Of a stretch of DNA of 37,758 nt, positions 24,518-32,554 are shown one piece after another. Each line of letters begins with the position of its first letter. Position 1 is the stretch's first letter. Under the pieces are notes generated by a model, which saw only the letters and a list, made by a program, of their open reading frames with translations, searched no databases and was not told the origin of the DNA. Where the stretch lies: positions 1 through 37,758 of the forward strand of contig JBDRLU010000035.1 in the NCBI GenBank assembly GCA_043812795.1, in the 5' to 3' direction. Source of the DNA: JBDRLU01 sp043812795 (lineage in GTDB: Bacteria > Chloroflexota > Dehalococcoidia > Dehalococcoidales > UBA2162). Made by a program: the position numbers and the translations under genes.

Positions 24518-25750
24518 CTAAATAACTCCAGACTGACAGAGTGTGCTGAGCCTATCCCTTGATAGTTTCATTTCATTCAGATATATATCAAGATTATGTT
24601 CACCCAAACGGGGCGCTGGTTTCGGTTTTCTTAATTGCAGTGGCGCCAGTCTTGCCGGCAGTCCGGGATAGGTCAAGGGGCGACCTAATGCCGGGTTTAA
24701 GATATCGACCCAGAACCCTCTATAAGACAGTTGTTTATCTTTTAATATTTCTTCGGGGGTATTTACCGGGAAGAGCATTATCTCCCGCTTAACAGCTTCA
24801 TTCTGGAGTTCATCCTTAGTGTGATTAAGAAAGAAACTACCGAATTCCGCCTCATATATGTCCAGTTGTTCCTGACTGACTTGCTCAAAATCCAATGCCT
24901 TCCAGTCGACATCATCCACAACGCCGTGTATACCCTCTTCCTTCATCCAGTTAATGAGGGCAATTGTCTTCGGTGCCTGAGCCGCACTGAATAATCTCCA
25001 GCAGATAAAACCGTCCTTGCAGGGCCAGATGTGCAACGGAGCGCTCTTGCCTCCACCTCTTGGTACACGTGGCCCGCGTCGACGCTCCGTCCCTTCTTCA
25101 CCATATCCCATATAGTGGTAGCGGTGCTCCAATATTGAACTGATGCACTCTTGCATTGAAACATCAATGTACTGCCCCTTTCCAGTCTTACTGCGGTTAT
25201 GGAGCGCAATCAGGAGTGCCATGGCAGCCTGAAGGCCCGCTTGAGGCCAGCTTTGCTCAAGACTAAAACGAGTCGGGGCACGGTCAGCGTCACCAATACT
25301 GGAAATCAGCCCGCCTATTGCGCAGGCTACCAGGTCGGAGGACTTATAGTCCCGGTATGGTCCAGCCTGTCCGAATGGTGTCACAGAAGCCATAATGAGC
25401 CGCCTATTGTTTTCCGTAAGCGAGCCATAACCCAGCCCTATGCTGTCCATGTAGCCCGGCGGGAACGATTCAATAAGAAAATCAGCCGTCCTGGCAAGTC
25501 TTCTGAAGATTTCCTGCCCGTCCCGGGTCTCAAGATTAAGGGTAATACTTCGCTTATTGGTGTTGTAGGCTTGCCAGAAGAGGCTTCTCTCGATACCTGG
25601 ATTATCATCGAAGAAAGGGCCGATTTTTCTGGCGGGGTTTCCTTCGGGTGGCTCCACCATAATCACATCGGCACCTAGGTCAGACAAGACCTTGCTACAG
25701 ACCAGGCCGGTTTCATCAGACAAATCAAGCACACGATACGGGCTCAGCAC
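24518..25750 (-). CDS. Class III CoA-transferase-like subunit lacking the catalytic Asp
   Basis: 410-residue partner of the downstream CoA-transferase. Family features are the N-terminal YRVLDLSDETGLVCSKVLSDLGADVI, SLFWQAYNTNKRSITLNLET (about 56-75), ESFPPGYMD, ASVTPFGQAGPYRDYK (121-136) and APRLGEHN near the end. At the position of the catalytic aspartate it reads SLEQSWPQAGLQ, with no Asp between D156 and D196. This suggests a subunit that supports rather than performs chemistry, as in heteromeric class III enzymes such as benzylsuccinate CoA-transferase BbsEF (from memory). The start is GTG, with GAGGAGGT 5 bases upstream. A decayed relative of this subtype lies at 31783-32076. Confidence 0.9.
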   Translation of the reverse strand: MLSPYRVLDLSDETGLVCSKVLSDLGADVIMVEPPEGNPARKIGPFFDDNPGIERSLFWQAYNTNKRSITLNLETRDGQEIFRRLARTADFLIESFPPGYMDSIGLGYGSLTENNRRLIMASVTPFGQAGPYRDYKSSDLVACAIGGLISSIGDADRAPTRFSLEQSWPQAGLQAAMALLIALHNRSKTGKGQYIDVSMQECISSILEHRYHYMGYGEEGTERRRGPRVPRGGGKSAPLHIWPCKDGFICWRLFSAAQAPKTIALINWMKEEGIHGVVDDVDWKALDFEQVSQEQLDIYEAEFGSFFLNHTKDELQNEAVKREIMLFPVNTPEEILKDKQLSYRGFWVDILNPALGRPLTYPGLPARLAPLQLRKPKPAPRLGEHNLDIYLNEMKLSRDRLSTLCQSGVI

Positions 25751-25866
25751 CCCAGACCTCCTCTGTCGTTGCTGGGCAACTTCATTGTTTATTTGCTTAC
25801 CGCTACTAAAAGACCACCACTACGACCATCGGACACCTTCTATGTCCTTCGGTCCAGCGGGAATCT

Positions 25867-27240
25867 TCACCCCTCTAAACACTCAGTCAGGTCAGACAAC
25901 TGCATATTTTCAAGATTCAAGATAACCTCTTCCATTTTCTTTGCAGTACTCTTTGAAACCAGTAAAGTGACATTATTGTAAAACTTTCTCGATACGTCCT
26001 CAGTACTGGCCGGGGTCTCTGGTTCTCCGATTGCCAGTTCCATCTCGGTAGACCGGGTTATACCTCGCACATCGGTGATACTCACCGTTGTACCCCGCTT
26101 ACCCGGATAAAGTTTCTCCCATTTACTGCTGACGGATGATTTCACTTTGCCGGCCAGGTTCTGTATCCGGTCATCGTTAACATTTTCTGCAGAAAATTTA
26201 TCGGCACCGGCATCTCCTTTAATCAAGGCGAGGGCTACACAGAAAGAAAGGCTGAAACGGGCGGCCGATGGGGTCAAGGGATGAACGGTACTGCACATCT
26301 TGAGAGCTACCGGGTATGTTTCGATACTTATGCCGGTTATCTCCTCAGGGTCAATATGTTCCCGCCGGCACGTTGCCAGGGCTGCATCAATGGAAACGTG
26401 CACGTGACGGCAAGCCGCGTAGAACTTGGTGTAAGTGTTCATGATTTCAAATGTTTGCCCGAGGCCGCGGGTCAGTAGTTCCGGATTAATCTTGTCCGCC
26501 ATTGCTCTTAGGAAACCATCTTCGCCTTCTAAAATGGCAGTTGGTCCCCGCACGCCCTTTCGGGCGATATCAGCTGCAAACAAACCAGCCATGGCGGCGC
26601 GGGCGGTATGGATGCTTTTGACTTTGGCGGCTTCATCGTCGTGCATCACTTCAAGAAGACCAGCTCCCTGGAGACCAGCCAGTCCGAGGGCACCGATGGT
26701 CTCGTCTTTATTCAGGTGCATGATATTGGCTGCAGCGGCGGCCGCCCCAAAGGGGCCGGTAGTCCCGGTAGTGTGAAAACCCCTCGATAAGCTTGACGGA
26801 TTAATTGCCGACGCGATGCGGATGGTAACCTCGTAACCGACCACCACGCCACTAATCAAATCTTTAGTGCTCGCTTGGCACTGTTCAGCACAGGCAATCG
26901 CGGCTGGAATTACGGCTGCTCCCGGGTGACCAGCGGCAAGGCGATGCCCGTCGTCCATGTCCAACGCATGGGCACAAGCCCCGTTAGCGAAGGCGGCGTT
27001 GAGGGCGGGGAACTTCTTACCCCTTTTTGCAATAATGGTCGCTTCCGGTTTACCCCCAAGCCCGGCTGTGTAGTTCACCACGTGTTGCGGGAACTCCATC
27101 AGTTTATAGCCCGCCAAGGAAACACCGATTAGGTCCATGACACTTTGTTTCGCCTGAGAAATCACGGGGGCCGTCAGGTTTTCATAGCTGGAGTTGCACA
27201 CGTAATTCGCATAGATTGCTGATAAGTTATCCATCGGCAT
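25867..27240 (-). CDS. MmgE/PrpD family protein
   Basis: Member of the 2-methylcitrate dehydratase / cis-aconitate decarboxylase superfamily (PF03972). The 457-residue protein has the helical domain with HALDMDDGHR (91-100) and GHPGAAVIPAA, both typical substrate-pocket motifs, followed by the smaller alpha/beta domain (about 270-400) and a return to the helical part. In the family these enzymes remove water or CO2 from tricarboxylic or branched dicarboxylic acids. Nothing here decides the substrate. It lies between the 3-hydroxyacyl-CoA dehydrogenase and CoA-transferase genes, so it probably acts on an acid related to that pathway, not on 2-methylcitrate itself (no prpC or prpB is seen). Confidence 0.88.
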   Translation of the reverse strand: MPMDNLSAIYANYVCNSSYENLTAPVISQAKQSVMDLIGVSLAGYKLMEFPQHVVNYTAGLGGKPEATIIAKRGKKFPALNAAFANGACAHALDMDDGHRLAAGHPGAAVIPAAIACAEQCQASTKDLISGVVVGYEVTIRIASAINPSSLSRGFHTTGTTGPFGAAAAAANIMHLNKDETIGALGLAGLQGAGLLEVMHDDEAAKVKSIHTARAAMAGLFAADIARKGVRGPTAILEGEDGFLRAMADKINPELLTRGLGQTFEIMNTYTKFYAACRHVHVSIDAALATCRREHIDPEEITGISIETYPVALKMCSTVHPLTPSAARFSLSFCVALALIKGDAGADKFSAENVNDDRIQNLAGKVKSSVSSKWEKLYPGKRGTTVSITDVRGITRSTEMELAIGEPETPASTEDVSRKFYNNVTLLVSKSTAKKMEEVILNLENMQLSDLTECLEG

Positions 27241-27344
27241 CGCCTCGTGTTATGTGTTACTCGGAACTATCCAGTGTCCTGTTTCGGGAATACGCTGGGT
27301 AGGTATCGTGGTTATTGTCCTCACTAAATTTTTCTGCCTGAACC

Positions 27345-28229
27345 TTAGATGCTGTCAAATCCGAAGTAAGTATAATAGCCACCCTTGCTGTTAGGCTTCT
27401 TCCCCAGATAACCTGAGGCTACAAGTTGTTTCAGTAACAATGGGGGCACCCACTTCGAATCGCCGGTCGCCTGGTACAGCGAATTCAGATTATTTAAGCG
27501 AGCATCCAGACCAACCAGGTCACATGTTTCAAAGGGACCCATCCTGTGCCCGTAGAATAACCTGGCACCCATATCGATATCCCTGACAGAAGCCACACCT
27601 TCCGTCAGCATTTTGCTGGCTTCCTGGAAGAGAGCTACACCAAGTCTGGTGCTGGCAAAGCCGGGAGAGTCCCTGACCACCAGAGGAGTCTTGTCCAACT
27701 TCATTGCGAGGTCACTAATAAGCCCCACCGTTTCATCCGAAGTTAACACACCCCTGATGATTTCAACAGGTTTCATAAGCTGGACGGGATTAAAGAAATG
27801 CATACCGATAACCCTCTGCGGTTTCTCCGTGGCCGAAGCTATCTCTGTAATGCTTAGCGTTGATGTATTTGAGGCTAGAATGGTTGCCTCTTTGGTCAAT
27901 CCGGTCAATTCCTTGAAGATGCTCTTTTTCAGAGCCATATCCTCAGGAGTCGCCTCAATGACCACATCGGCATTTTTAATCGCTTCCGGCAGGTTTGTTG
28001 TTACCTTTATCCTGGTGAGAATAGCATCGGCGTTCTCCTTGGTTATCTTACCGCGCTCGATACCCCCCTGCAGGAATTTTTCGATTCTCGCCATACCACT
28101 CCGGACGAATTCCTCTTTTGTGTCCTGCAGATTAACGTGATAACCTTTCTCAGCACAGACCTGGGCTATGGCGTGTCCCATGACACCAGCACCGAGTACC
28201 GCAATTTCTTTTACCTCTTCGATTTTCAA
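27345..28229 (-). CDS. 3-hydroxyacyl-CoA dehydrogenase
   Basis: NAD-dependent oxidation of a 3-hydroxyacyl-CoA to the 3-ketoacyl-CoA. The 294-residue protein has the nucleotide-binding VLGAGVMG (G13, G15, G18), the conserved S120-N121 (ASNTSTLSITEIA), the catalytic H144 in GMHFFNPV and E156 in KPVEII, which complete the His-Glu pair. The C-terminal domain is short, as in the stand-alone Hbd type. The start is TTG (28229-28227), with GAGGTG 5 bases upstream. Nine bases separate it from the hydratase gene. Confidence 0.94.
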   Translation of the reverse strand: MKIEEVKEIAVLGAGVMGHAIAQVCAEKGYHVNLQDTKEEFVRSGMARIEKFLQGGIERGKITKENADAILTRIKVTTNLPEAIKNADVVIEATPEDMALKKSIFKELTGLTKEATILASNTSTLSITEIASATEKPQRVIGMHFFNPVQLMKPVEIIRGVLTSDETVGLISDLAMKLDKTPLVVRDSPGFASTRLGVALFQEASKMLTEGVASVRDIDMGARLFYGHRMGPFETCDLVGLDARLNNLNSLYQATGDSKWVPPLLLKQLVASGYLGKKPNSKGGYYTYFGFDSI

Positions 28230-28238
28230 TCTCGCACC

Positions 28239-29024
28239 TCACTTTCCTTTAAATTCAGGTTTTCTCTTTTCCAGAAAGGCATTTATCCCCTCGGCATTGT
28301 CCTCGGTGGAAAAACAGAGGGAGAACATTGCTTTTTCGTAGCTTAACCCGGCGGCAAGGTCAGTGTACATTGCCTTGTTTATCGTTTTCTTAGCTAATTT
28401 AATGAGTAGCGGACTTTTCTTAGCGATATTTGTGGCTAGCTGGTTTACTTCTTCTTCCAATTTATCAGGTGGCACCACTTTATCAACCAATCCAATTCTG
28501 CCTGCTTCATTAGCATCGATAATTCTGCCGGTATAAATCATCTCTTTAGCCCGGCCCCAGCCCACCAAACGGGGTAACCTTACGGTACCACCACCCCCGG
28601 GAATGATGCCCACATTAATCTCAAGCTGCCCGAATTTAGCTTTCTCAGAAGCTACCCGAATATCGCAACACATCGCCAGTTCCAACCCGCCACCGAAGCA
28701 AAAACCGTTTATCATTGCAATTACCGGGATATCAAGGGTCTCAATACTGGTGTAAAGCGCTTGTCCCAGAGCAGAGCCATACTCCTCGATTGCAACCGGC
28801 TTAGCTCCTTTGAAAAAAGTAATGTCCGCGCCGCTGATAAACGCCTCATCTCCAGCCCCGGTGATGATAGCCACGCGGACATCTTTATCTTTTTGTAGCT
28901 CGCCCACAATTTCCCGAAGTTCTTCCCGCACTCTTATATTGAGGGCATTTCTTACCTCGGGACGGTTAATGGTGACTCTGGCGATACCTTTTTCTTTGGT
29001 ATAAATGGTGTCTTTAAGCTCCAT
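28239..29024 (-). CDS. Enoyl-CoA hydratase (crotonase family)
   Basis: Adds water across the 2,3 double bond of an enoyl-CoA. The 261-residue protein has both oxyanion-hole elements (SGADIT with A66; GFCFGGGLELAM with G112) and both catalytic glutamates of crotonase, E115 (GGGLE) and E135 (FGQLEINVGIIPGGGGT). So it should be a true hydratase, not one of the many crotonase-fold enzymes lacking one acid. The ribosome site GGAGAGG precedes the ATG. Next to the dehydrogenase genes it would act in the second step of a beta-oxidation round. Confidence 0.94.
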   Translation of the reverse strand: MELKDTIYTKEKGIARVTINRPEVRNALNIRVREELREIVGELQKDKDVRVAIITGAGDEAFISGADITFFKGAKPVAIEEYGSALGQALYTSIETLDIPVIAMINGFCFGGGLELAMCCDIRVASEKAKFGQLEINVGIIPGGGGTVRLPRLVGWGRAKEMIYTGRIIDANEAGRIGLVDKVVPPDKLEEEVNQLATNIAKKSPLLIKLAKKTINKAMYTDLAAGLSYEKAMFSLCFSTEDNAEGINAFLEKRKPEFKGK

Positions 29025-29096
29025 CGTCCTCTCCTGAGTGTTCTAATTCGCTCTTTTCTCCTACTATCGGAAGATATCTAGCGCTTGGTATGATAC

Positions 29097-30245
29097 TTAG
29101 ACCCTTTGCGGGAAACTTCTCCCCAGTAGCTGTGAGGCGATGGTGATTTTTTGCATCTGTACCGTTCCTCCGGCAACTCCCCACCCCCAGCCGTCTCTGA
29201 ATATCTTTTCAATGACGTACTCTTTGCTGTACCCGTAGCCACCATGGAGCTGCAGGGCCAGACCAGTAACATCACGGACCATCTCGTTGGCAAAACATTT
29301 AGCTAAATTGGCTTCGAGAGGTGAAGGGAAACCTCTCCCCGCCCCGACCGCCGCGCGATACAGCAATAATCGGGCGGCTTCCACTTTCAGAGCCATGTCA
29401 GCTAGCATGAACTGTACCGCCTGAAACTCACAGATTTCTCTGCCGAAGGCCTTTCTTTGTCTCGAATATTCTTGCGATAAAGTTAACGCACGTTGTGCCA
29501 AGCCGAGACACGAGGCGGCATTACCACAGCGTTCCAGATTAAACGAATCGATGAGGTTCCTAAAATCACCTGCGTTGACCACAAGGTTCTCTTTGGGGAC
29601 GATGCAATTGTCATAGACGATTTCACCCCGGGGGGATTTTAACCCCATGAACTCCTGGGGGCTCCCGACACTAATGCCCGGGTAGTCCTTGCCGATAAGC
29701 AGGGCGCCGATGCCACGGGCGCCCTTGTCTTCCGTAAGCCTGACGTAGGTTAGAAAGTAATCAGCGTCGGTGTGCTGAAAAAGCTTAGCTCCGTTAACAA
29801 CGTAGTGGTCGCCCTGTAAGACTGCTTTAGTCTGGAGGTCAGTCAATGCTGAACCTGCCTCAGCTTCGGTCATCCCGGGAGATATGGTGATTTCTCCCTT
29901 GGCTACTCCGGGCAATACTTGCGCTTTTACTTCAGGTAAGGCGTATCTTTCAACGATGCGTGCTGGTCCGGTATTAGCTTCCATTACCTGGATACTGACC
30001 AGATTCGAAACTTGAATAAGTTCCTCGATGGCAAGAACGGCATCCAGGACCGGCCGCTCGTCGCCGCCGTATTCCGCGGGTAGACACATTCCCAACAGGC
30101 CGAGGTCAGCCAAAGATTTGCGTATTTCGGGGGGAAGAGGTTCGCCTTCTTTCACACTAGCCAGCTTGGGAGCAACTTCTTTCTCGGCGAAATCTCTGAC
30201 CATCTTTCTCAGCATTTGTTGTTCTTCACTCAGTTCAAAATCCAT
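29097..30245 (-). CDS. Acyl-CoA dehydrogenase with catalytic base in the alternative position
   Basis: FAD-dependent 2,3-desaturation of an acyl-CoA. The ATG at 30245 (MDFELSEEQQML) is chosen because AGGAGG lies 5 bases upstream; a longer frame to 30308 adds an unrelated leader. The 382 residues cover the N-terminal helical domain, the FAD/substrate beta domain (ISPGMTEAEAGSALTDL) and the C-terminal domain with RKAFGREICEFQAVQ and LQLHGGYGYSKEY. At the usual catalytic-base position of the short/medium-chain type (the Glu of YEGTSE) it has G359 (VAGGT). It does have E238 in FNLERCG, the site used by isovaleryl-CoA and long-chain dehydrogenases. A branched or unusual substrate is therefore likely (inference). 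Confidence 0.93.
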   Translation of the reverse strand: MDFELSEEQQMLRKMVRDFAEKEVAPKLASVKEGEPLPPEIRKSLADLGLLGMCLPAEYGGDERPVLDAVLAIEELIQVSNLVSIQVMEANTGPARIVERYALPEVKAQVLPGVAKGEITISPGMTEAEAGSALTDLQTKAVLQGDHYVVNGAKLFQHTDADYFLTYVRLTEDKGARGIGALLIGKDYPGISVGSPQEFMGLKSPRGEIVYDNCIVPKENLVVNAGDFRNLIDSFNLERCGNAASCLGLAQRALTLSQEYSRQRKAFGREICEFQAVQFMLADMALKVEAARLLLYRAAVGAGRGFPSPLEANLAKCFANEMVRDVTGLALQLHGGYGYSKEYVIEKIFRDGWGWGVAGGTVQMQKITIASQLLGRSFPQRV

Positions 30246-30334
30246 TTTCACCTCCTCGATTTGATTAACTTCTTTGCCAATTGTAGCCCCGCAACCTGTG
30301 CTTAACAAGCTCTCTAAGTTAGCAAATTCCGTGG

Positions 30335-31594
30335 TTATTGCCTTTCTACAATGGTACAGATACCAAGACCTCCGCCGCCGCAGATGGTCTCCAAACCGTA
30401 CCTGACGTTACGTCTCTTCATCTCGTGAAGGAGCGTCGTCATTCTCATGGCACCGGTAGCGCCAAGAGGATGGCCGAGCGAGATCCCGGAACCATTGACG
30501 TTTATCTTTTTGTCGTAATCTGCCTCAGCGATTCCCATGAGACGGGCATCAGCCAGCACCTGGCACGCAAATGCCTCCTGTATCTCGATAAGTTCTATCT
30601 GGTTCATGGTAAGCCCGGACTTTTTCAAACATTTGTTAACGGCTGCGGGTACGGATGGATAAGTCAGCGTTGGGTCAGCCCCAGCCATAGCAAAGGACTT
30701 GATATATCCCATCGGCTCTACGCCAAGCTCCTTAGCTTTTGCCCTTGTGGTCAGAACACAGACCGAAGCGCCGTCATTCTCTGAGGAAGAGTTACCAGCA
30801 GTGCAAATGCCATCCTTATAGACTGGAGAAAGTTTAGCCAGCTGTTCCAGAGAGGTATCCCGTCTGGGCGTCTCGTCAGTATCTATCACCACGTCCTTCC
30901 TTCCCTGCGAGATGGTAACAGGGACAATCTCTTGGGCAAACTTACCCGAATCCATGGCAGCGATGGCTTTCTGGTGACTGCGGAAAGCCCATTTATCCGC
31001 ATCCTGCCGGGCGATGTGCTCCGTTTTAGCAGCTGTCTCTGCCCAGGTCATCATCGAGTTAAGCTCACCGAACCTGTTTATGGGTTGGGACATGACCCTG
31101 GCGCGCTGTACCCGGTCATAGAGCGGTATTCCCCACATAGAAAGGCTGCCGTGCCCTCTTGGCATAAAGCCCCATTTGGCATCATTCTTGCCGCCCAAAC
31201 CCCATTTTATATCGCCAGGGATGTATAACTCAGCATTACTCATACTCTCTATTCCGCCGGCAACCATAATGTCGGCATTACCGGTCTCTATGCTCATAGC
31301 AGCAAAACTGATTGCCTCTAATCCTGAGCAACAGCGGCAGTCGAGAGTGACACCGGTAACCTCGACAGGCCATCCGGCACAGAGCAGTGACATGCGGGCA
31401 AGATTGACATACTCGCCGCTCTGGTAGCATTGGCCTATGATGACACCATCTACCTGGGCGGGATTTACGTTAGCTCGTTTAACTGCTTCATTGAGCACAA
31501 GTGCACCGAGGTCATAGGCTGGTACGTCTTTTAGACTGCCGAGATATCGTCCTATTGGTGTCCGCACTGCCGATACAATAGCAACTTCTTCCAT
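30335..31594 (-). CDS. Thiolase family acetyl-CoA acyltransferase
   Basis: Thiolytic cleavage of a 3-ketoacyl-CoA, or the reverse condensation. The 419-residue protein carries the nucleophile C88 in LDCRCCSGLEAI, the base His in NVNGSGISLGHPLGATG, and the second Cys in TICGGGGLGI. The usual NEAF motif is QEAF (EIQEAFA), an Asn-to-Gln change at a residue that positions a catalytic water in classical thiolases. The first gene of the presumed minus-strand operon, it has AAGGAGG before the ATG. A possible promoter (TTGGTA, 17 bases, TATGAC) lies about 60-90 bases upstream on the minus strand. Confidence 0.93.
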   Translation of the reverse strand: MEEVAIVSAVRTPIGRYLGSLKDVPAYDLGALVLNEAVKRANVNPAQVDGVIIGQCYQSGEYVNLARMSLLCAGWPVEVTGVTLDCRCCSGLEAISFAAMSIETGNADIMVAGGIESMSNAELYIPGDIKWGLGGKNDAKWGFMPRGHGSLSMWGIPLYDRVQRARVMSQPINRFGELNSMMTWAETAAKTEHIARQDADKWAFRSHQKAIAAMDSGKFAQEIVPVTISQGRKDVVIDTDETPRRDTSLEQLAKLSPVYKDGICTAGNSSSENDGASVCVLTTRAKAKELGVEPMGYIKSFAMAGADPTLTYPSVPAAVNKCLKKSGLTMNQIELIEIQEAFACQVLADARLMGIAEADYDKKINVNGSGISLGHPLGATGAMRMTTLLHEMKRRNVRYGLETICGGGGLGICTIVERQ

Positions 31595-31782
31595 CTGTAT
31601 TCCTCCTTATTATTCAGTAACCTTACCAATCTATTTATAGGCATCCGTCATATTAAAACACTCTTGCCCTACCAACTAATTTTCCTCTATCTGTATTCGT
31701 AGAAGTCCTGCCACAATTCTTACGCGGGTTGGTATCGAGTGTGCCGCCTCTTTTACAAGGGATTACTTGCGCAATATTAAAT

Positions 31783-32076
31783 CTATGACCCTGTCGGATA
31801 CATCTGACCACCCTGAGCCCACGCAACAATGTCAGGCGCCCTGTAATTTTGTACGGGCCAATTTGCCCAAGGGGTGACAGAGACTATAATAAGACAGGAA
31901 TTAATTCTTGACAAGGCCGGGTAGGCCCGACCATAGGCGGCAGTAATATCGAGGGTGGTGCCCCTCTTACTTGTATTCCAGGCGAACCAGAAAAGGCTTT
32001 TTTCAGTGTCAGCTTCATCGTGTTAAAAAGCGCCAATACTTCGAGCCAGGTCGCCACCCACTCTTTCCACTATCAG
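31783..32076 (-). pseudogene. Decayed class III CoA-transferase remnant
   Basis: Non-coding by ORF criteria, but one minus-strand frame translates to a recognisable CoA-transferase. Near 32076 it reads LIVE...LARSIGAF, then a stop (TAA near 32022-32020), then HDEADTEKSLFWFAWNTSKR (about 32019-31960), TTLDI, and after an apparent internal deletion LIIVSVTPWANWPVQNYRAP-DIVAWAQGGQMYPTGS, ending at TAG 31785-31783. The intact paralogue at 24518-25750 has IGPFFDDNPGIERSLFWQAYNTNKR and LIMASVTPFGQAGPYRDYK in the same order. About 80-90 codons between the two blocks are missing. Possible further traces continue to about 31740. It is the same subtype as the Asp-less subunit and lies upstream of the thiolase, in the same orientation as the operon. 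Confidence 0.85.
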
Positions 32077-32433
32077 GAAGAGCTAAAAGACTTGTACCGG
32101 GAGCGTAAAGACATTGCTTCGGGAGAAAAAGTGGTCATCGTCCTCAACAAGTTCCGTATCGATGAAGAAGCACCGATAGACCTCTTTGTGGTTGACCCTG
32201 AAGATGAACAACGTCAGATAAAAGGTCTGCAGCAGCTACGCGAGACAAAGAATACAGCACTAGCGAAGGAAAAACTGGCTCAATTGGCTGAAATGACTGA
32301 TAAAAAGACCCGGGATGACAAAGTCAATATCATGCCGGCGATGCGGGAAGCCGTCAGAGCCTATGCTACCTGCGGTGAAATACACGATGTGCTGAGGAAG
32401 GCGTTCGGCGTCTATAAACCGGCCCAGTCCTGA
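32071..32433 (+). pseudogene. C-terminal stub of a third methylmalonyl-CoA mutase large subunit
   Basis: From YQEELKDLYRERKDIASGEK (32071 on) to AVRAYATCGEIHDVLRKAFGVYKPAQS the frame matches the last ~120 residues of a mutase large subunit. All of the TIM barrel and the active site are missing. An open GTG start at 32020 has no ribosome site, and the first 17 codons are antisense to the CoA-transferase remnant, so they are not mutase sequence. The stub (NKFRIDEEAPIDLFVVDPEDE, with VRAYAT) resembles classical mutases more than the two divergent copies at 16378-19543, which read NKYVTDETLTINLRKVDP. It is thus a relic of a different mutase, not a recent duplicate of those. It may still be expressed, but no function is expected. 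Confidence 0.8.
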
Positions 32434-32465
32434 CGGACCATATTCTCAGTCCAAAGTAGCTCCTC

Positions 32466-32502
32466 GGAGTTAGGTGGTTGTTCAACACAACCGCCTAACT
32501 CC
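32466..32502. other. Long near-perfect hairpin after the mutase stub
   Basis: GGAGTTAGGTGGTTGT (32466-32481) pairs with ACAACCGCCTAACTCC (32487-32502), 16 pairs with one G-T wobble and a 5-base loop. There is no real T tract after it. It could be a weak terminator or a mobile-element end, and it separates the relic region from the intact plus-strand genes. Confidence 0.6.
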
Positions 32503-32530
32503 TGCATTTCCATTACTGATGTAATTACGG

Positions 32531-32536
32531 TACAAT
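32531..32536 (+). promoter_or_regulatory. Possible -10 element of the lrp-region transcript
   Basis: TACAAT, preceded at 17 bases by a weak TTCCAT. It lies 18 bases before the ATG at 32555. It is the only promoter-like signal found before this gene cluster. Confidence 0.3.
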
Positions 32537-32554
32537 TGTCGGTAATTCGGAGAA

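Noticed and set aside
32020..32070. GTG-initiated 5' end of the mutase stub as real coding sequence.
   Set aside because: These codons are antisense to the CoA-transferase remnant and show no mutase homology or ribosome site.
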